A stretch of DNA of 64,000 bases from Bradyrhizobium sp. AUGA SZCCT0283 (GCF_018130385.1 NZ_JAFCLU010000016.1:62001-126000), one strand, 5' to 3'. Positions 25,865 through 34,320 are shown, counted from the stretch's first letter. The notes: generated by a model not told the origin, from the letters alone. Numbers and translations are program-made.

Positions 25865-26962
25865 ATGGGATTTAAATGCGGTATCGTTGGCCTGCCTAAT
25901 GTCGGCAAATCGACGCTGTTCAACGCGCTGACCGAGACGGCAGCGGCGCAGGCGGCGAATTATCCGTTCTGCACCATCGAGCCGAATGTCGGCGAGGTCG
26001 CCGTGCCTGATCCCCGGCTCGACAAGTTGTCGGCGATCGCAGGCTCCGCGCAGATCATCCCGACGCGACTGACCTTCGTCGATATTGCGGGTCTGGTCCG
26101 CGGCGCCTCCAAGGGCGAAGGCCTCGGCAACCAGTTCCTGGCCACCATTCGCGAAGTCGACGCGGTGGCGCATGTGGTGCGGTGTTTCGAAGACTCCGAC
26201 ATCACCCATGTCGAAGGCAAGATCGCGCCATTGGCCGACATCGAGACCATCGAAACCGAGTTGATGCTCGCCGACCTCGACAGTCTCGAAAAGCGCGTCG
26301 ACAATCTGGCGAAGAAGGCCAAGGGCAACGACAAGGACGCCAAGGAACAGCTCGACCTCGTCAACCGCGCGCTGGTGCTGCTGCGCGACGGCAAGCCGGC
26401 GCGATTTCTCGAGCGCAAGCCGGAGGAAGAGCGCGCCTTCGGCATGCTTGGCCTGCTGACGTCGAAGCCCGTGCTCTATGTCTGCAACGTCGAGGAAGGC
26501 TCGGCCAAGGACGGCAACAGCTTCTCAAAACAGGTGTTCGAGCACGCCAAGAAGGAAGGCGCGGTCGCGGTGGTGATCTCGGCCAAGATCGAATCAGAGA
26601 TCGCGACCCTGTCGCGCGAGGAGCGCGCCGAGTTTCTCGAGACGCTGGGCCTCGAAGAGGCCGGCCTCGACCGCCTGATCCGCGCCGGCTACCAGTTGCT
26701 CGATCTCATCACCTATTTCACCGTCGGTCCCAAGGAAGCCCGCGCCTGGACCATCCACCGCGGCACCAAGGCGCCCGCCGCGGCCGGCGTGATCCATACC
26801 GATTTCGAAAAGGGCTTTATCCGGGCCGAGACCATCGCCTATGCCGATTACGTCGCGCTGAACGGCGAAGCCGGCGCCCGCGACGCCGGCAAGCTGCGGC
26901 TGGAAGGCAAGGAATATATCGTCGCCGACGGCGACGTGATGCATTTCAGGTTCAATACCTGA
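25865..26962 (+). CDS. ychF: Redox-regulated ATPase/GTPase YchF
   Basis: 365-residue Obg-family P-loop protein (OLA1/YchF), which prefers ATP, associates with ribosomes and modulates oxidative stress response. G1 is GLPNVGKST (about 9-17), G3 is VDIAGLVRGASKGEGLGNQF, and the ATP-favouring G4 variant is NVEE. A coiled-coil insert and a C-terminal TGS domain (FTVGPKEARAWTIHRGTKAP...) follow. ATG at 25865 follows GAGGACGA; the nine-codon longer start at 25838 translates the flanking repeat. Confidence 0.96.
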   Translation: MGFKCGIVGLPNVGKSTLFNALTETAAAQAANYPFCTIEPNVGEVAVPDPRLDKLSAIAGSAQIIPTRLTFVDIAGLVRGASKGEGLGNQFLATIREVDAVAHVVRCFEDSDITHVEGKIAPLADIETIETELMLADLDSLEKRVDNLAKKAKGNDKDAKEQLDLVNRALVLLRDGKPARFLERKPEEERAFGMLGLLTSKPVLYVCNVEEGSAKDGNSFSKQVFEHAKKEGAVAVVISAKIESEIATLSREERAEFLETLGLEEAGLDRLIRAGYQLLDLITYFTVGPKEARAWTIHRGTKAPAAAGVIHTDFEKGFIRAETIAYADYVALNGEAGARDAGKLRLEGKEYIVADGDVMHFRFNT

Positions 26963-26990
26963 GATATTGCGTGCCGCGGATGCGGACCCC

Positions 26991-27075
26991 GGGTGGGCAA
27001 AGGCGCAGCCGTGCCCACCATCTTTCCATGATCGCGAGGGAAATGGTGGGCACGCAGCGCTTTGCCGACCCTACG
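26991..27075. repeat. Palindromic intergenic repeat, family A
   Basis: gggtgggcaaaggcgcagcc and gtgcccaccatct are mirrored by aatggtgggcacgcagcgct and ttgccgaccctacg. It lies between the convergent ychF and DUF4282 genes. Confidence 0.8.
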
Positions 27076-27097
27076 ATTCCTTCGATTCCCTCCGCAA

Positions 27098-27391
27098 TTA
27101 CCGCATCTGCCCCTGATCGCGGATCGCGCCGAGATGCTCGTTGATGCGGAAGACAATCAGGATGAATTCGGCGGCGATGCGTGAAAACACCACGCCGACT
27201 ACGACACCGGCGATCGAGGACAGCAGCAGGATGAATCCGCCGAACGGGCTGATCGCCATCGCGGCAAGCGCCGAGAAGATCCCGGACAGGCCGAACAGAA
27301 CGATCAAGCCGATGACCAGCCAGTAGAAGGTCTTGATGATCGTGGGCGTGATGAAGCGGTCCCACTGAAACAGATCCTGAAAATCGAGCAT
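27098..27391 (-). CDS. DUF4282 domain-containing membrane protein
   Basis: 97 residues. It starts with the DUF4282 pattern (FQDLFQWDRFITPTIIKTFY), then has two membrane helices (WLVIGLIVLFGLSGIF and FILLLSSIAGVVVGVVFSRI) and ends with a conserved RIAAEFILIVFRINEHL. Function is unknown; the family is small inner-membrane proteins. ATG at 27391. It diverges from the MaoC pair. Confidence 0.85.
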   Translation of the reverse strand: MLDFQDLFQWDRFITPTIIKTFYWLVIGLIVLFGLSGIFSALAAMAISPFGGFILLLSSIAGVVVGVVFSRIAAEFILIVFRINEHLGAIRDQGQMR

Positions 27392-27596
27392 CGATGGTTC
27401 TCCGGCGAGTCAAAAACCTGGTCCCAGATGGCACAGGGCTAGCCCCGAAAATTGCTTCGGGCAAGTCAGGGGTGAGCTCCGGGAGCGGTACTCGCCTCTG
27501 GCGAACGAGCCATGCGGGTGGACGGGTTGAGATTGCCGCAAATAACGGCCACATTCAGGCTTCCCCGCCGCAATCCTCAGTCCAAATCGCCGATAG

Positions 27597-28052
27597 ATGA
27601 CAACGCTGACCTTCGAAGACTTCACGCCCGGCCATTTCGGCACGTTCGGACCGCGCCACGTCGCGCGCGAGGAGATTTTGGCCTTCGCCGCCGAATTCGA
27701 CCCGCAGCTGATGCATCTCGACGAAGCCGCCGCCAACGCGTCGATGCTGAAGGGGCTGTCCGGTTCGGGCTGGCACCTCGGCTCGATTATGATGCGGATG
27801 CTGTTTGACGGCTTTATCGGCCGCACCGCCTCGCTCGGCTCGCCCGGCGTCAACGAGATGCGCTGGATGGCGCCGCTCCGGCCGGGCGACGACCTGACGC
27901 TGGATGTCGACGTTGCGGAAGCCAGGATTTCGAACAGCCGTCCCGAAACCGGCATCGTGACCTTCAAGGGCACGATCCGCAACGCGGCCGGCGTGGTGCT
28001 GTGCGAGATGGAGTCGCCGATCATCGTGCGCCGGCGTACCGAGGCGGGATAG
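27597..28052 (+). CDS. MaoC family dehydratase (first of a pair)
   Basis: 151 residues with the hot-dog fold typical of MaoC/R-specific enoyl-CoA hydratases: FTPGHFGTFGPRHVAREEIL, AAEFDPQLMHLDEAAA (the hydratase Asp/His region) and LSGSGWHLGSIMMRM. It probably hydrates an enoyl-CoA or a related acyl substrate. It is followed after 2 nt by a second MaoC gene with the same DPQ-x-x-HLDE motif, which suggests a heterodimer or tandem duplicates. ATG at 27597 has no strong ribosome site. Confidence 0.85.
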   Translation: MTTLTFEDFTPGHFGTFGPRHVAREEILAFAAEFDPQLMHLDEAAANASMLKGLSGSGWHLGSIMMRMLFDGFIGRTASLGSPGVNEMRWMAPLRPGDDLTLDVDVAEARISNSRPETGIVTFKGTIRNAAGVVLCEMESPIIVRRRTEAG

Positions 28053-28054
28053 CG

Positions 28055-28534
28055 ATGCGTTTCTTCGAGGACATCGAGATCGGGGCGCAGCGCGAGTTTG
28101 GCTCGTTCACCTTCACCGCCGACGACATCAAGAAGTTTGCCACGCAGTTCGATCCGCAGCGCTTTCACCTCGATGAGGAGGAAGGACGCAAATCCCTGTT
28201 CGGGGGACTGGCGGCATCGGGCTGGCACGTCGCCGCGGTCTGCATGAAGCTCATGGTCGCCGATGGCAAGCGTTTGACGGCGGAGGCTGTCGCACGCGGC
28301 GAGAAGGTCGCGGTGTGGGGGCCGTCGCCCGGCTTTCGTGAACTGCGCTGGATCAGGCCGGTGCTGGCCGGAGACACCATCAGCTTCTCCAGTGTAGTTG
28401 AAACCAAGCGGGCCTCGGAGAAGCGTCCGGAATGGGGCATCGTACAGGCCCGCAATACCGGCATCAACCAGCGCGGCGAAGTGGCGTATTCGTTCCTCTC
28501 GACCGCCTTCGTGCCGCGACGGAATGTGGGTTGA
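28055..28534 (+). CDS. MaoC family dehydratase (second of a pair)
   Basis: 159 residues. MRFFEDIEIGAQREFGSFTF, ATQFDPQRFHLDEEEG and FGGLAASGWHVAAVCMKL show the hot-dog fold and hydratase motif. It begins 2 nt after the first MaoC stop, so translation is coupled. A longer in-frame start at 28001 lies inside the first gene and is rejected. Function with its partner is inferred to be acyl-CoA hydration. Confidence 0.86.
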   Translation: MRFFEDIEIGAQREFGSFTFTADDIKKFATQFDPQRFHLDEEEGRKSLFGGLAASGWHVAAVCMKLMVADGKRLTAEAVARGEKVAVWGPSPGFRELRWIRPVLAGDTISFSSVVETKRASEKRPEWGIVQARNTGINQRGEVAYSFLSTAFVPRRNVG

Positions 28535-28552
28535 GGGAAGCCTGCTCTCACC

Positions 28553-28650
28553 GCGTCATGCCCAGCCTTCCGGCTTTATGCCGGGCATCCACGTCTTAAC
28601 CGCTGCGGAAGCAAGTCGTGGATGGCCCGGTTTGGGCCCGGCCATGACGA
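28553..28650. repeat. Palindromic intergenic repeat, family E variant
   Basis: cgcgtcatgcccagccttcc and gccgggcatccacgtctt are mirrored by gtcgtggatggcccggtttg and ggcccggccatgacgagg. It lies downstream of the MaoC pair. Confidence 0.8.
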
Positions 28651-28791
28651 GGGTGCGGGCCGGAACATGGTTAGCGAATTGTGCCGTTAGCTCCTCGTAA
28701 TCCATGACTCCACGGAGCGGATTTTTTGCTAACGCAATTTGAACTTTCTGCCTGCCATAAGCGTCTCAGGGGAAGTACCGAGGGGATGATG

Positions 28792-28935
28792 ATGGCAGAT
28801 CGCAGCAGCCTGAAATTCGTCGGCTTTGTCTTCGCAACCGTCACGCTGGCGGTAATGCTGACCGCCGGCATGGTGGTGAAATCCTATGCCGACGGCGTCT
28901 ACACGATCGAGGACACCGCGTTCGTCCGCCAGTAG
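28792..28935 (+). CDS. Small single-pass membrane protein (47 aa), unknown
   Basis: Three consecutive ATGs occur at 28786, 28789 and 28792; AGGGG at 28781-28785 best serves the last. The product is MADRSSLKFVGFVFATVTLA followed by a hydrophobic helix (to about residue 30) and a short polar tail (SYADGVYTIEDTAFVRQ). It looks like an inner-membrane or exported microprotein. No family is known to me. It converges with another small membrane ORF at 28970-29107. Confidence 0.5.
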   Translation: MADRSSLKFVGFVFATVTLAVMLTAGMVVKSYADGVYTIEDTAFVRQ

Positions 28936-28969
28936 TCGCGGATCGGATAGCCATGAGCGCTGAAGAAGT

Positions 28970-29107
28970 TCAGCGGCTCCAGATCAGCGTCATTGCCACG
29001 ACCGCAAGCGTCAGCAGTCCGACGAAGCGGATCGCGATCGTGCCCACGCTGTGCGACGATTGCCGCAACGGCATGGAATTCATGTTGTCTGGCTGAACGT
29101 TTTGCAT
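28970..29107 (-). CDS. Small single-pass membrane protein (45 aa), unknown
   Basis: Short ORF read by eye: ATG at 29107, TGA ending at 28970. The N-terminus is polar (MQNVQPDNMNSMPLRQ), followed by a hydrophobic segment IRFVGLLTLAVVAMTLIW and a final Ser-Arg. A G-rich stretch (TTTTGGGGGAC) lies about 11 nt upstream of the ATG. IRFVGLLTLAVVAM resembles KFVGFVFATVTLAVM of the convergent neighbour at 28792-28935, which suggests related microproteins. Not proven coding. Confidence 0.42.
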   Translation of the reverse strand: MQNVQPDNMNSMPLRQSSHSVGTIAIRFVGLLTLAVVAMTLIWSR

Positions 29108-29266
29108 CGCCGGTGTGTGTCCCCCAAAAGGTGCCTGCCGTCACGTGACGACATCCGTCCTTGGACGCCACCGTGCTTATAAAGTTCAGATCGAATCCTG
29201 CCAAACGAAACCGCCGCGCTCCCGTACGGAACGCGGCGGAGTGTTAGATTTTTGCAACGATCGGGA

Positions 29267-29683
29267 TCAGCTGTTGCGCAGGCCGTCGGCGGCGCGCTTC
29301 CACTGCGTGACGTTGTCGGCGATCATGCGCGTCGACTTCATCGCAGCCTGGCTGAGCTGGGCATAGCCGGAAATCTCGCGCTGGACGCGCTGGCCTTCGG
29401 CATGCAGGAGGTCGCGGAGGCTTTCGAGTTCGGAAATAAGCTTCTCGATTTCCGCAAGCGAGGTGCCGGCGACGCGCTGGATCAGCGAATTGACGTTGTT
29501 GACGGTGGCTTCCGCGTTGGCGTCGAGCGGCGCGGTGTCCGGGGCCAATGCGGGGCGGCGCAGGTAGGCAATGTCGTTGCGAACGAAATCGCGGATGCCG
29601 GCTTCGACTTCGGATACGGCGGCGAGATCGTTGTCGACCTCCGGGGTTTCATCAATCTGTTCGGGGCGAATGGTGGCGTTCAT
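29267..29683 (-). CDS. Conserved helical protein of unknown function
   Basis: 138 residues. The acidic N-terminus (MNATIRPEQIDETPEVDNDL) is followed by a mainly helical body: VNNVNSLIQRVAGTSLAEIE, KLISELESLRDLLHAEGQRV and YAQLSQAAMKSTRMIADNV, with ITQWKR-type ends. The heptad patterns suggest a coiled-coil, somewhat phasin-like, but no phasin signature is seen. ATG at 29683 follows GAGGAATTGCCG; the in-frame start at 29737 is less likely. Single gene. Confidence 0.65.
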   Translation of the reverse strand: MNATIRPEQIDETPEVDNDLAAVSEVEAGIRDFVRNDIAYLRRPALAPDTAPLDANAEATVNNVNSLIQRVAGTSLAEIEKLISELESLRDLLHAEGQRVQREISGYAQLSQAAMKSTRMIADNVTQWKRAADGLRNS

Positions 29684-29865
29684 CGGCAATTCCTCTGTTT
29701 CGCTTTCAGGCGAGCGCGGAAGTCCCCCGCACGACAAAGTGGAGCGTTCCCATCTGCCCTGCCGATTTTGGCCGCATCTGGGCCAATCTGCGGCAATGCT
29801 GGATCATTCTCGGGGGACGGTGCCTTCGGGCCGGAAAACGCGTCAAATCGGGACAACTCCAGCCT

Positions 29866-30783
29866 CTACCAGCTGCGTTTGAACCCTGCGCTGAGGCTTT
29901 TGTTGGCGGCGCCGGACGGCGTTTCGCCGATCGAGCCGGAAATGGTGACGCCGTCGAACAGCTTCTGCTCGGCGCCGACCTTGCGCAGCCATTTGTCGTC
30001 CGACGTCGACAGGGTCTGGCCGGCGATCAGGCTGGTGCCGGTGTCGGTGATGCTGAGTTTTGCCGACTGGTCGGTCTCGTGGCTGCGCGCCGGATGGCTG
30101 ACGATGCCGGGCACCGGCACGATGCCTTGCTGGATCAGGTTGTAGTTGTTCTTCAGGGTCAGCGAATATTGCTCGCCGAGCGGCAGCGATTTGCTCAAGG
30201 AGGTGCCGAGCCTGCTCTGCTCGGATCCGGGATCGACGCGGGCTTCGACCGAGGTCTTGTCCCAAATCGAGGCAACGCCGGGGGCCGTGATCGCCGCCCA
30301 GGCGGTGCCGGACGATTGCGGCAGGCTGCCGCCATTGGCGAGTTTTTCCGAGAGCAGTTCGGACGTCGTCGCCGTGCCCTGCCGTGCGACCGTCATGTCG
30401 GCGCCGACGCGCGTATCCCAGAACGGCGAGATGGATTGCTTGACCGACACCGCGGAGGTGCCGTTCGCTCTTTCATTGGCGGACCATGCGGCATCCGCGC
30501 TGGCAGTGGCTTTCGACGCGGCGCTTGCCTTCGGCGCCGGACCGGTCAGGGTCGACGCATCGACATTGAGCAGGCTCCAGTCGAGCTTGCTGACGTCGAT
30601 GTCTTTCATGATGTCGATGTCGTTGACGCTGGGAGCCGCCTCGGTCTCTTCCGCCGCCGCAGGCTCGTCCGCATCGTCGTCCGCCGGCGGCGTCTGCGCC
30701 GCTGCCGCCAGCATCGAAGCCACACTTACGCCGGCCGCCAGCATTGGCAGCCACGCCCAGCCAAATCGCATTTTGGGAATCAT
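29866..30783 (-). CDS. Exported protein with outer-membrane-like C-terminus, unknown
   Basis: 305 residues. A signal peptide (RFGWAWLPMLAAGVSVASML...AAAAQ) is followed by an acidic disordered segment (DDDADEPAAAEETEAAP) and then beta-rich repeats with alternating polar/hydrophobic residues. Examples are YSLTLKNNYNLIQQGIV and QSAKLSITDTGTSLIAGQTL. It ends SLSAGFKRSW with an aromatic last residue, as outer-membrane beta-barrels do. Likely outer-membrane or periplasmic; no family recognised. ATG at 30783. Confidence 0.65.
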   Translation of the reverse strand: MIPKMRFGWAWLPMLAAGVSVASMLAAAAQTPPADDDADEPAAAEETEAAPSVNDIDIMKDIDVSKLDWSLLNVDASTLTGPAPKASAASKATASADAAWSANERANGTSAVSVKQSISPFWDTRVGADMTVARQGTATTSELLSEKLANGGSLPQSSGTAWAAITAPGVASIWDKTSVEARVDPGSEQSRLGTSLSKSLPLGEQYSLTLKNNYNLIQQGIVPVPGIVSHPARSHETDQSAKLSITDTGTSLIAGQTLSTSDDKWLRKVGAEQKLFDGVTISGSIGETPSGAANKSLSAGFKRSW

Positions 30784-30868
30784 TGCCCGCCCGCATTCCA
30801 AGTCGCGCCCAGAATGCGTTCGCTCTGTTGCGAAATTGTGGCGGGTGCGATCCTGCTCACTTCACGCG

Positions 30869-30997
30869 AACGTCATGGCCGGGCACAGCGCATCGTCACG
30901 CCAGCTGACCCGGCCATCCACGCTCCCTTGGGGCGGGCGAAGGAAGACGTGGATGCCCGCGCGCGCGAAGTTGCTGCTCGCGCTTCCGGGCATGACG
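30869..30997. repeat. Palindromic intergenic repeat, family E
   Basis: gtcatggccgggcacagcgc and acccggccatccacgctcc are mirrored by gaagacgtggatgcccgcgc and cgcttccgggcatgacga. It lies upstream of the exported protein gene and downstream of the NTF2-like gene. Confidence 0.8.
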
Positions 30998-31018
30998 ATT
31001 GGAATCGATTAGCGTGAG

Positions 31019-31453
31019 CTAGACCGCCATCCGCGGCAGGTGAATCGGAAAGCCCACGGTCTGTTCGACCAGATCGAAGGTGTCGACCAGCACGCGGAAG
31101 TTGGTCAGGCGGCCGGCCCTGAACTGGGCGAAATGGGCGATCCGTAAGGAGATCGGCTTGTTCGAATCCAGCGCGGTCAGCGAATAGCGCATCATCGAGG
31201 CGGCCGAATCCAAGCCCAGCATGATCGATTCGCGGTCGAAGCGGTGGACGCGAAAGTTGTCGGCGATCTGCCTGATCACGTCGATCACGGCCGCCTTGCC
31301 GCGGCGCGAGCCGAAGAACGGATACATGTCGATCGGGCCAAAGATCGCCCAGTCGACGTCCTCATCGAGCAGGGCTTCGAGATCGGCGGGCTGGCGTTCA
31401 TTGATCGCGCGATGCAACGCGCGCGAAAAACGCCAGAGACTATGCTCTGTCAT
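31019..31453 (-). CDS. Nuclear transport factor 2-like (SnoaL/KSI-type) protein A
   Basis: 144 residues with the NTF2/SnoaL cone fold: FSRALHRAINERQPADLEAL, DVDWAIFGPIDMYPFFGSRR, GKAAVIDVIRQIADNF, then beta strands ending FRVLVDTFDLVEQTVG. The family covers isomerases, cyclases and binding proteins; no catalytic set can be assigned. A related gene (32106-32555) shares the PIDxxPxxGxRRGKA and DTFDLVxQ segments, so these are paralogues. ATG at 31453. Confidence 0.78.
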   Translation of the reverse strand: MTEHSLWRFSRALHRAINERQPADLEALLDEDVDWAIFGPIDMYPFFGSRRGKAAVIDVIRQIADNFRVHRFDRESIMLGLDSAASMMRYSLTALDSNKPISLRIAHFAQFRAGRLTNFRVLVDTFDLVEQTVGFPIHLPRMAV

Positions 31454-31638
31454 TTTGGTCTGGTCCTTGAGACTGGATTCAATAAGCGGCCATCGCGGCC
31501 AAAGGGGGCGTCTTCATCGACGCCGGGCCGAAATGCCGAACTTCACTGTTGCAGCCAGAAATAGAACAGTTTGGCCGAAATACAATTGTCGTTTTTGCAT
31601 TGCACAAATGCGGCGATTCCGGCCGGTTTTCCGATCAC

Positions 31639-31905
31639 TTAATGGTCATGGCGGCGCACCGGCTTGCGCTCGATGGCGATTTCGGTGTCGCGAATGGCGA
31701 TGATGCCGAACAGCAGGGCACCGCCGATGCCGCCGATCGCGGCTCCCAGCGGCATGAAGGTGAAGAACACCAGCATCCCGCTATAGCCTTCAAAACTCGT
31801 GGTTTTGAAGAATTCCACCCAGGCGAGGCCGGCCCCGATGCCCAGTGCCGCACCTCCCAGCGCCCCCAACGCCAAACCAAGCAAAGCCAGCAATGCGATC
31901 TTCAT
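31639..31905 (-). CDS. Small two- or three-helix membrane protein, unknown
   Basis: 88 residues. Glycine-zipper-rich helices (ALLALLGLALGALGGAALGI and AIGGIGGALLFGIIAI) flank a short loop WVEFFKTTSFEGYSGMLVFF. The charged C-terminus (ERKPVRRHDH) is His/Arg-rich. ATG at 31905 follows GAAGAAC; the upstream in-frame start at 31965 adds an unlikely N-terminus. It lies between the two NTF2-like paralogues. Confidence 0.6.
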   Translation of the reverse strand: MKIALLALLGLALGALGGAALGIGAGLAWVEFFKTTSFEGYSGMLVFFTFMPLGAAIGGIGGALLFGIIAIRDTEIAIERKPVRRHDH

Positions 31906-31991
31906 ACGTTCTTCGTGTCCGGAAACAGCCTTGTGGTGTGTCACGGCCAACGTGATGAGGTTCAATGGCGCGCGGAAGAAACTGAAGGGCT

Positions 31992-32093
31992 GTCATTCCG
32001 GGATGGTCCGAAGGACCAGACCTCAGGTGCGCAATCGCGCACCGGGGAATCTCGAGATTCCGGGTTCGCACTTCGTGCGCCCCGGAATGACGG
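31992..32093. repeat. Palindromic intergenic repeat, family F (GTCATTCCGGG type)
   Basis: gtcattccgggatggtccga is mirrored by gcgccccggaatgac. Inner arms are ggtgcgcaatcgcgcacc and gaatctcgagattc, themselves small palindromes. It lies upstream of the small membrane protein. Confidence 0.75.
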
Positions 32094-32105
32094 CGTCCGT
32101 AAACG

Positions 32106-32555
32106 CTAGATCGGGTCCGGCCTCCGGCCGGTCAGGATCGCGGCGACGTCGCGTTCGAGCAGTTGCTGGACCAGATCGAAGGTGTCGATGATTTCCCTGA
32201 TCTGGCTGATCTTGCCGTCGCGCAGCGTATAGAAGCCGGCGATGTCGAACTGCACCATGCGCTGATTGATGCTCTTGCGGAAGAACACGCGGATGAACGC
32301 CGCCGCCTTGTTGTCTTCGGTGACCAGCATCGGCACCTCGCAGCGCAATTCGGAATAGCGGGCGCGCACCGCATTCCACATCTCGCGCAGCTCGGCCTTG
32401 CCGCGGCGGTGGCCCATATGCGGCAGGATGTCGATCGGGGCATTGGCGAGGAATTCGACGTCGTCAGTGCAGCGCTCCAGCGCGGCTTCGACGTCGCCGG
32501 AATACAGGACGTTGAGGAAATCCAGCACGTGCTGGCGGTTGGGCCCCTCGGTCAT
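32106..32555 (-). CDS. Nuclear transport factor 2-like protein B
   Basis: 149 residues, SnoaL/NTF2 fold: VLDFLNVLYSGDVEAALERC, FLANAPIDILPHMGHRRGKA, ELREMWNAVRARYSEL, AAAFIRVFFRKSINQRMVQF and IREIIDTFDLVQQLLE. It is paralogous to protein A nearby. Function unknown. ATG at 32555 follows GGGGAGCGACGA, so the longer start at 32636 is rejected. Confidence 0.78.
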   Translation of the reverse strand: MTEGPNRQHVLDFLNVLYSGDVEAALERCTDDVEFLANAPIDILPHMGHRRGKAELREMWNAVRARYSELRCEVPMLVTEDNKAAAFIRVFFRKSINQRMVQFDIAGFYTLRDGKISQIREIIDTFDLVQQLLERDVAAILTGRRPDPI

Positions 32556-32718
32556 TCGTCGCTCCCCGCCTGCATTCGACCCTGCTCTTGCCGCCGGACC
32601 CATGGTGAAGGGAACGGCAGAGCGATCAATCAGCAAAAGGACTCACAGTATGTGACGCGGTGGTTTCCAAAAGGTTCACCGCCGTCCACATGCGGCCGTG
32701 ACGCAGCAAGGGCGGTAA

Positions 32719-33552
32719 TCATCGCTTGCCGAACTCCGCTTCCGGCACCGCCTGGCTGGTCGTGAGGTCGATCACGAACCTTGCCTTCTTCTCATGGCCG
32801 GGCGGGACATAGGCCTCGCCGGGTCCGAGCTCGCCAAGGATATCCTTCGGGCGCGGAAAGCCCTTTCCACATGCGGTCGCGATCGTGTCCTTGTCGGCGT
32901 AGGCGATATCGACGGCGACCGTATCGCGCCCCGGTCCGGCGCCGAGTTTGGCGAGGCCGAAATAAACCGACGTTTCCTTGCAGTCGACGGCGTTGGAGCC
33001 ATGGGCGCCGGTCGCGTCCTCCGCCCTCACGAAATAGTTCAGCGACACATCGATGTTACCAGAGAAGTCCCGGGTGAACACCATTTCCGCGACGCCGGAT
33101 TCGAGATGGCCTTGCCCGAGATGGCCGGTGATGCAGATCAGGCGGTCCTGCTTCTCATTCCGCGCAAGGATGATGCAATCATTGGCCCGGAAGCCGGGCT
33201 GATATCCCCTGAAGATGGCGGCGCCGTCCTTCTGTTCGAAGATCACCGCGCCGCCGAAATCCGTGGCGTGGGGCTCGCATCCACTCCCGTAATTGACGAC
33301 GAGAAGTGTGCTGCCGTCGGCGAGGAATTTGCCGCTGTGGCGGTCCGGCTGCAGCTTGACGTCACAACGCTTGCCGCTGCGATATCCCCTTGCCCGGCTG
33401 CAGGCCGATCCCTTGATGTCAGCGGCATCGCAGAACGTCGCGAGCAACGGCCGGTCGGCATTTGGCGCCTTATCTTTTGCCTGGGCGAAGGCCGGTCCGC
33501 TCAGCGGCAGGCCGCCGAGTGCGAGCAAGATGACCGCGCCGATTGCCTTCAA
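32719..33552 (-). CDS. Exported protein of unknown function (TTG start)
   Basis: 277 residues. The signal peptide (MKAIGAVILLALGGLPLSGP, cleavage near AFAQA) appears only if translation starts at the TTG at 33552, which has GGGAG 6 nt upstream; the longer frame to 33945 reads repeat-derived sequence. The mature part has paired cysteines (TFCDAADIKGSACSRAR, GKRCDVKL, GCEPHA, NDCIIL, AVDCKET), suggesting periplasmic disulfides, and beta-rich stretches. No family is recognised. Confidence 0.65.
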   Translation of the reverse strand: MKAIGAVILLALGGLPLSGPAFAQAKDKAPNADRPLLATFCDAADIKGSACSRARGYRSGKRCDVKLQPDRHSGKFLADGSTLLVVNYGSGCEPHATDFGGAVIFEQKDGAAIFRGYQPGFRANDCIILARNEKQDRLICITGHLGQGHLESGVAEMVFTRDFSGNIDVSLNYFVRAEDATGAHGSNAVDCKETSVYFGLAKLGAGPGRDTVAVDIAYADKDTIATACGKGFPRPKDILGELGPGEAYVPPGHEKKARFVIDLTTSQAVPEAEFGKR

Positions 33553-33677
33553 GAGGGTCTCCCATTGTAGCCACCGTATCCGCACTAAACCGGCTTTTGC
33601 GGCCGGCGACAATGTGTACCAGGGAACGATCTCGCCGTGAGCAGCGTTGACTCTTTCCGTTGATAACGGAGACCATG

Positions 33678-33857
33678 ATGACGAAATCCGTTCCTCCGAT
33701 CCCTGAGGACAACCAGAGCCACAAGGGCCCCGGCAGCGCACCCAGCGTTCCCCTCGACACCACCAAGGGCCATCGCGACGACGAGAAGAACAACATCCGC
33801 GAGCAGGCCGCGCACGGCAATCTGACCCAGAACACGAGCAACCGGCGATCGGGGTGA
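33678..33857 (+). CDS. Small hydrophilic protein (59 aa), unknown
   Basis: 59 residues: MTKSVPPIPEDNQSHKGPGS, then SAPSVPLDTTKGHRDDEK and NIREQAAHGNLTQNTSN, ending RRSG. Highly polar and probably disordered. Similar small proteins seem common in this bacterial group (recalled, not searched). GGAGA at 33668-33672 fits the ATG at 33678 better than the one at 33675. It is divergent from the exported protein gene. Confidence 0.6.
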   Translation: MTKSVPPIPEDNQSHKGPGSAPSVPLDTTKGHRDDEKNNIREQAAHGNLTQNTSNRRSG

Positions 33858-33870
33858 GGGGGCATCTTCG

Positions 33871-33990
33871 ATGTCGTCCTTGCGAACGCAGGGACCCATA
33901 CCGCGTGATCTCTCGATAAGGCCGTGTGGGAGATACCTTTCGCAAAACGTCCGCCGGTGGCTATGGGTCCCTGCGTTCGCAGGGACGACA
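33871..33990. repeat. Palindromic intergenic repeat, family B
   Basis: atgtcgtccttgcgaacgca and gggacccata are mirrored by ctatgggtccctgcgttcgc and agggacgaca. It is the first of several different repeats packed into 33858-34553, a 700-nt stretch with no supported gene. Confidence 0.85.
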
Positions 33991-34055
33991 GCGAGTGTGC
34001 TGCGCGCTCATTCGAATTTCAAACAGCCATCACCCGAGCGGGTGATCCAGAACCT

Positions 34056-34137
34056 AGGATGGGTGGAGCGAAGCGATACCCATCAACCGCGACGGACGCG
34101 GTGCTCGATGGGTTTCGCTTCGCTCTACCCATCCTAC
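34056..34137. repeat. Palindromic repeat, family G (GATGGGTGGAGCGAAGCG type)
   Basis: aggatgggtggagcgaagcg and atacccatc are mirrored by cgatgggtttcgcttcgctc and tacccatcct. A small separate palindrome atcacccg/cgggtgat lies at 34029-34048. Only one copy of this family is seen in the window. Confidence 0.7.
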
Positions 34138-34210
34138 AAGAAGACACGCCTCCGCATTCTCGCGGCGCGAAGCGCCCGTAGGGATGCGATCGGCGATGCC
34201 CTCGAAAAAC

Positions 34211-34320
34211 CAACAGGGCGCAGGGAAAGCCGGGTGCCCTCAGCACCCGCAGTCGTGCGCACATCAATGCACACGGCAGACTACAAGTGCGGCGGAACAC
34301 CCGGCTTTCCCTGCGCGATG
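34211..34320. repeat. Palindromic repeat, family H (GCAGGGAAAGCCGGGTG type)
   Basis: gcgcagggaaagccgggtg at the left is mirrored by cacccggctttccctgcgc at the right. The loop is about 70 nt. Only one copy is seen in the window. Confidence 0.7.

Noticed and set aside
28899..29204. 101-codon antisense frame over the two small membrane ORFs
   Set aside because: No hydrophobic core or family pattern; it overlaps both small ORFs, which have better features.
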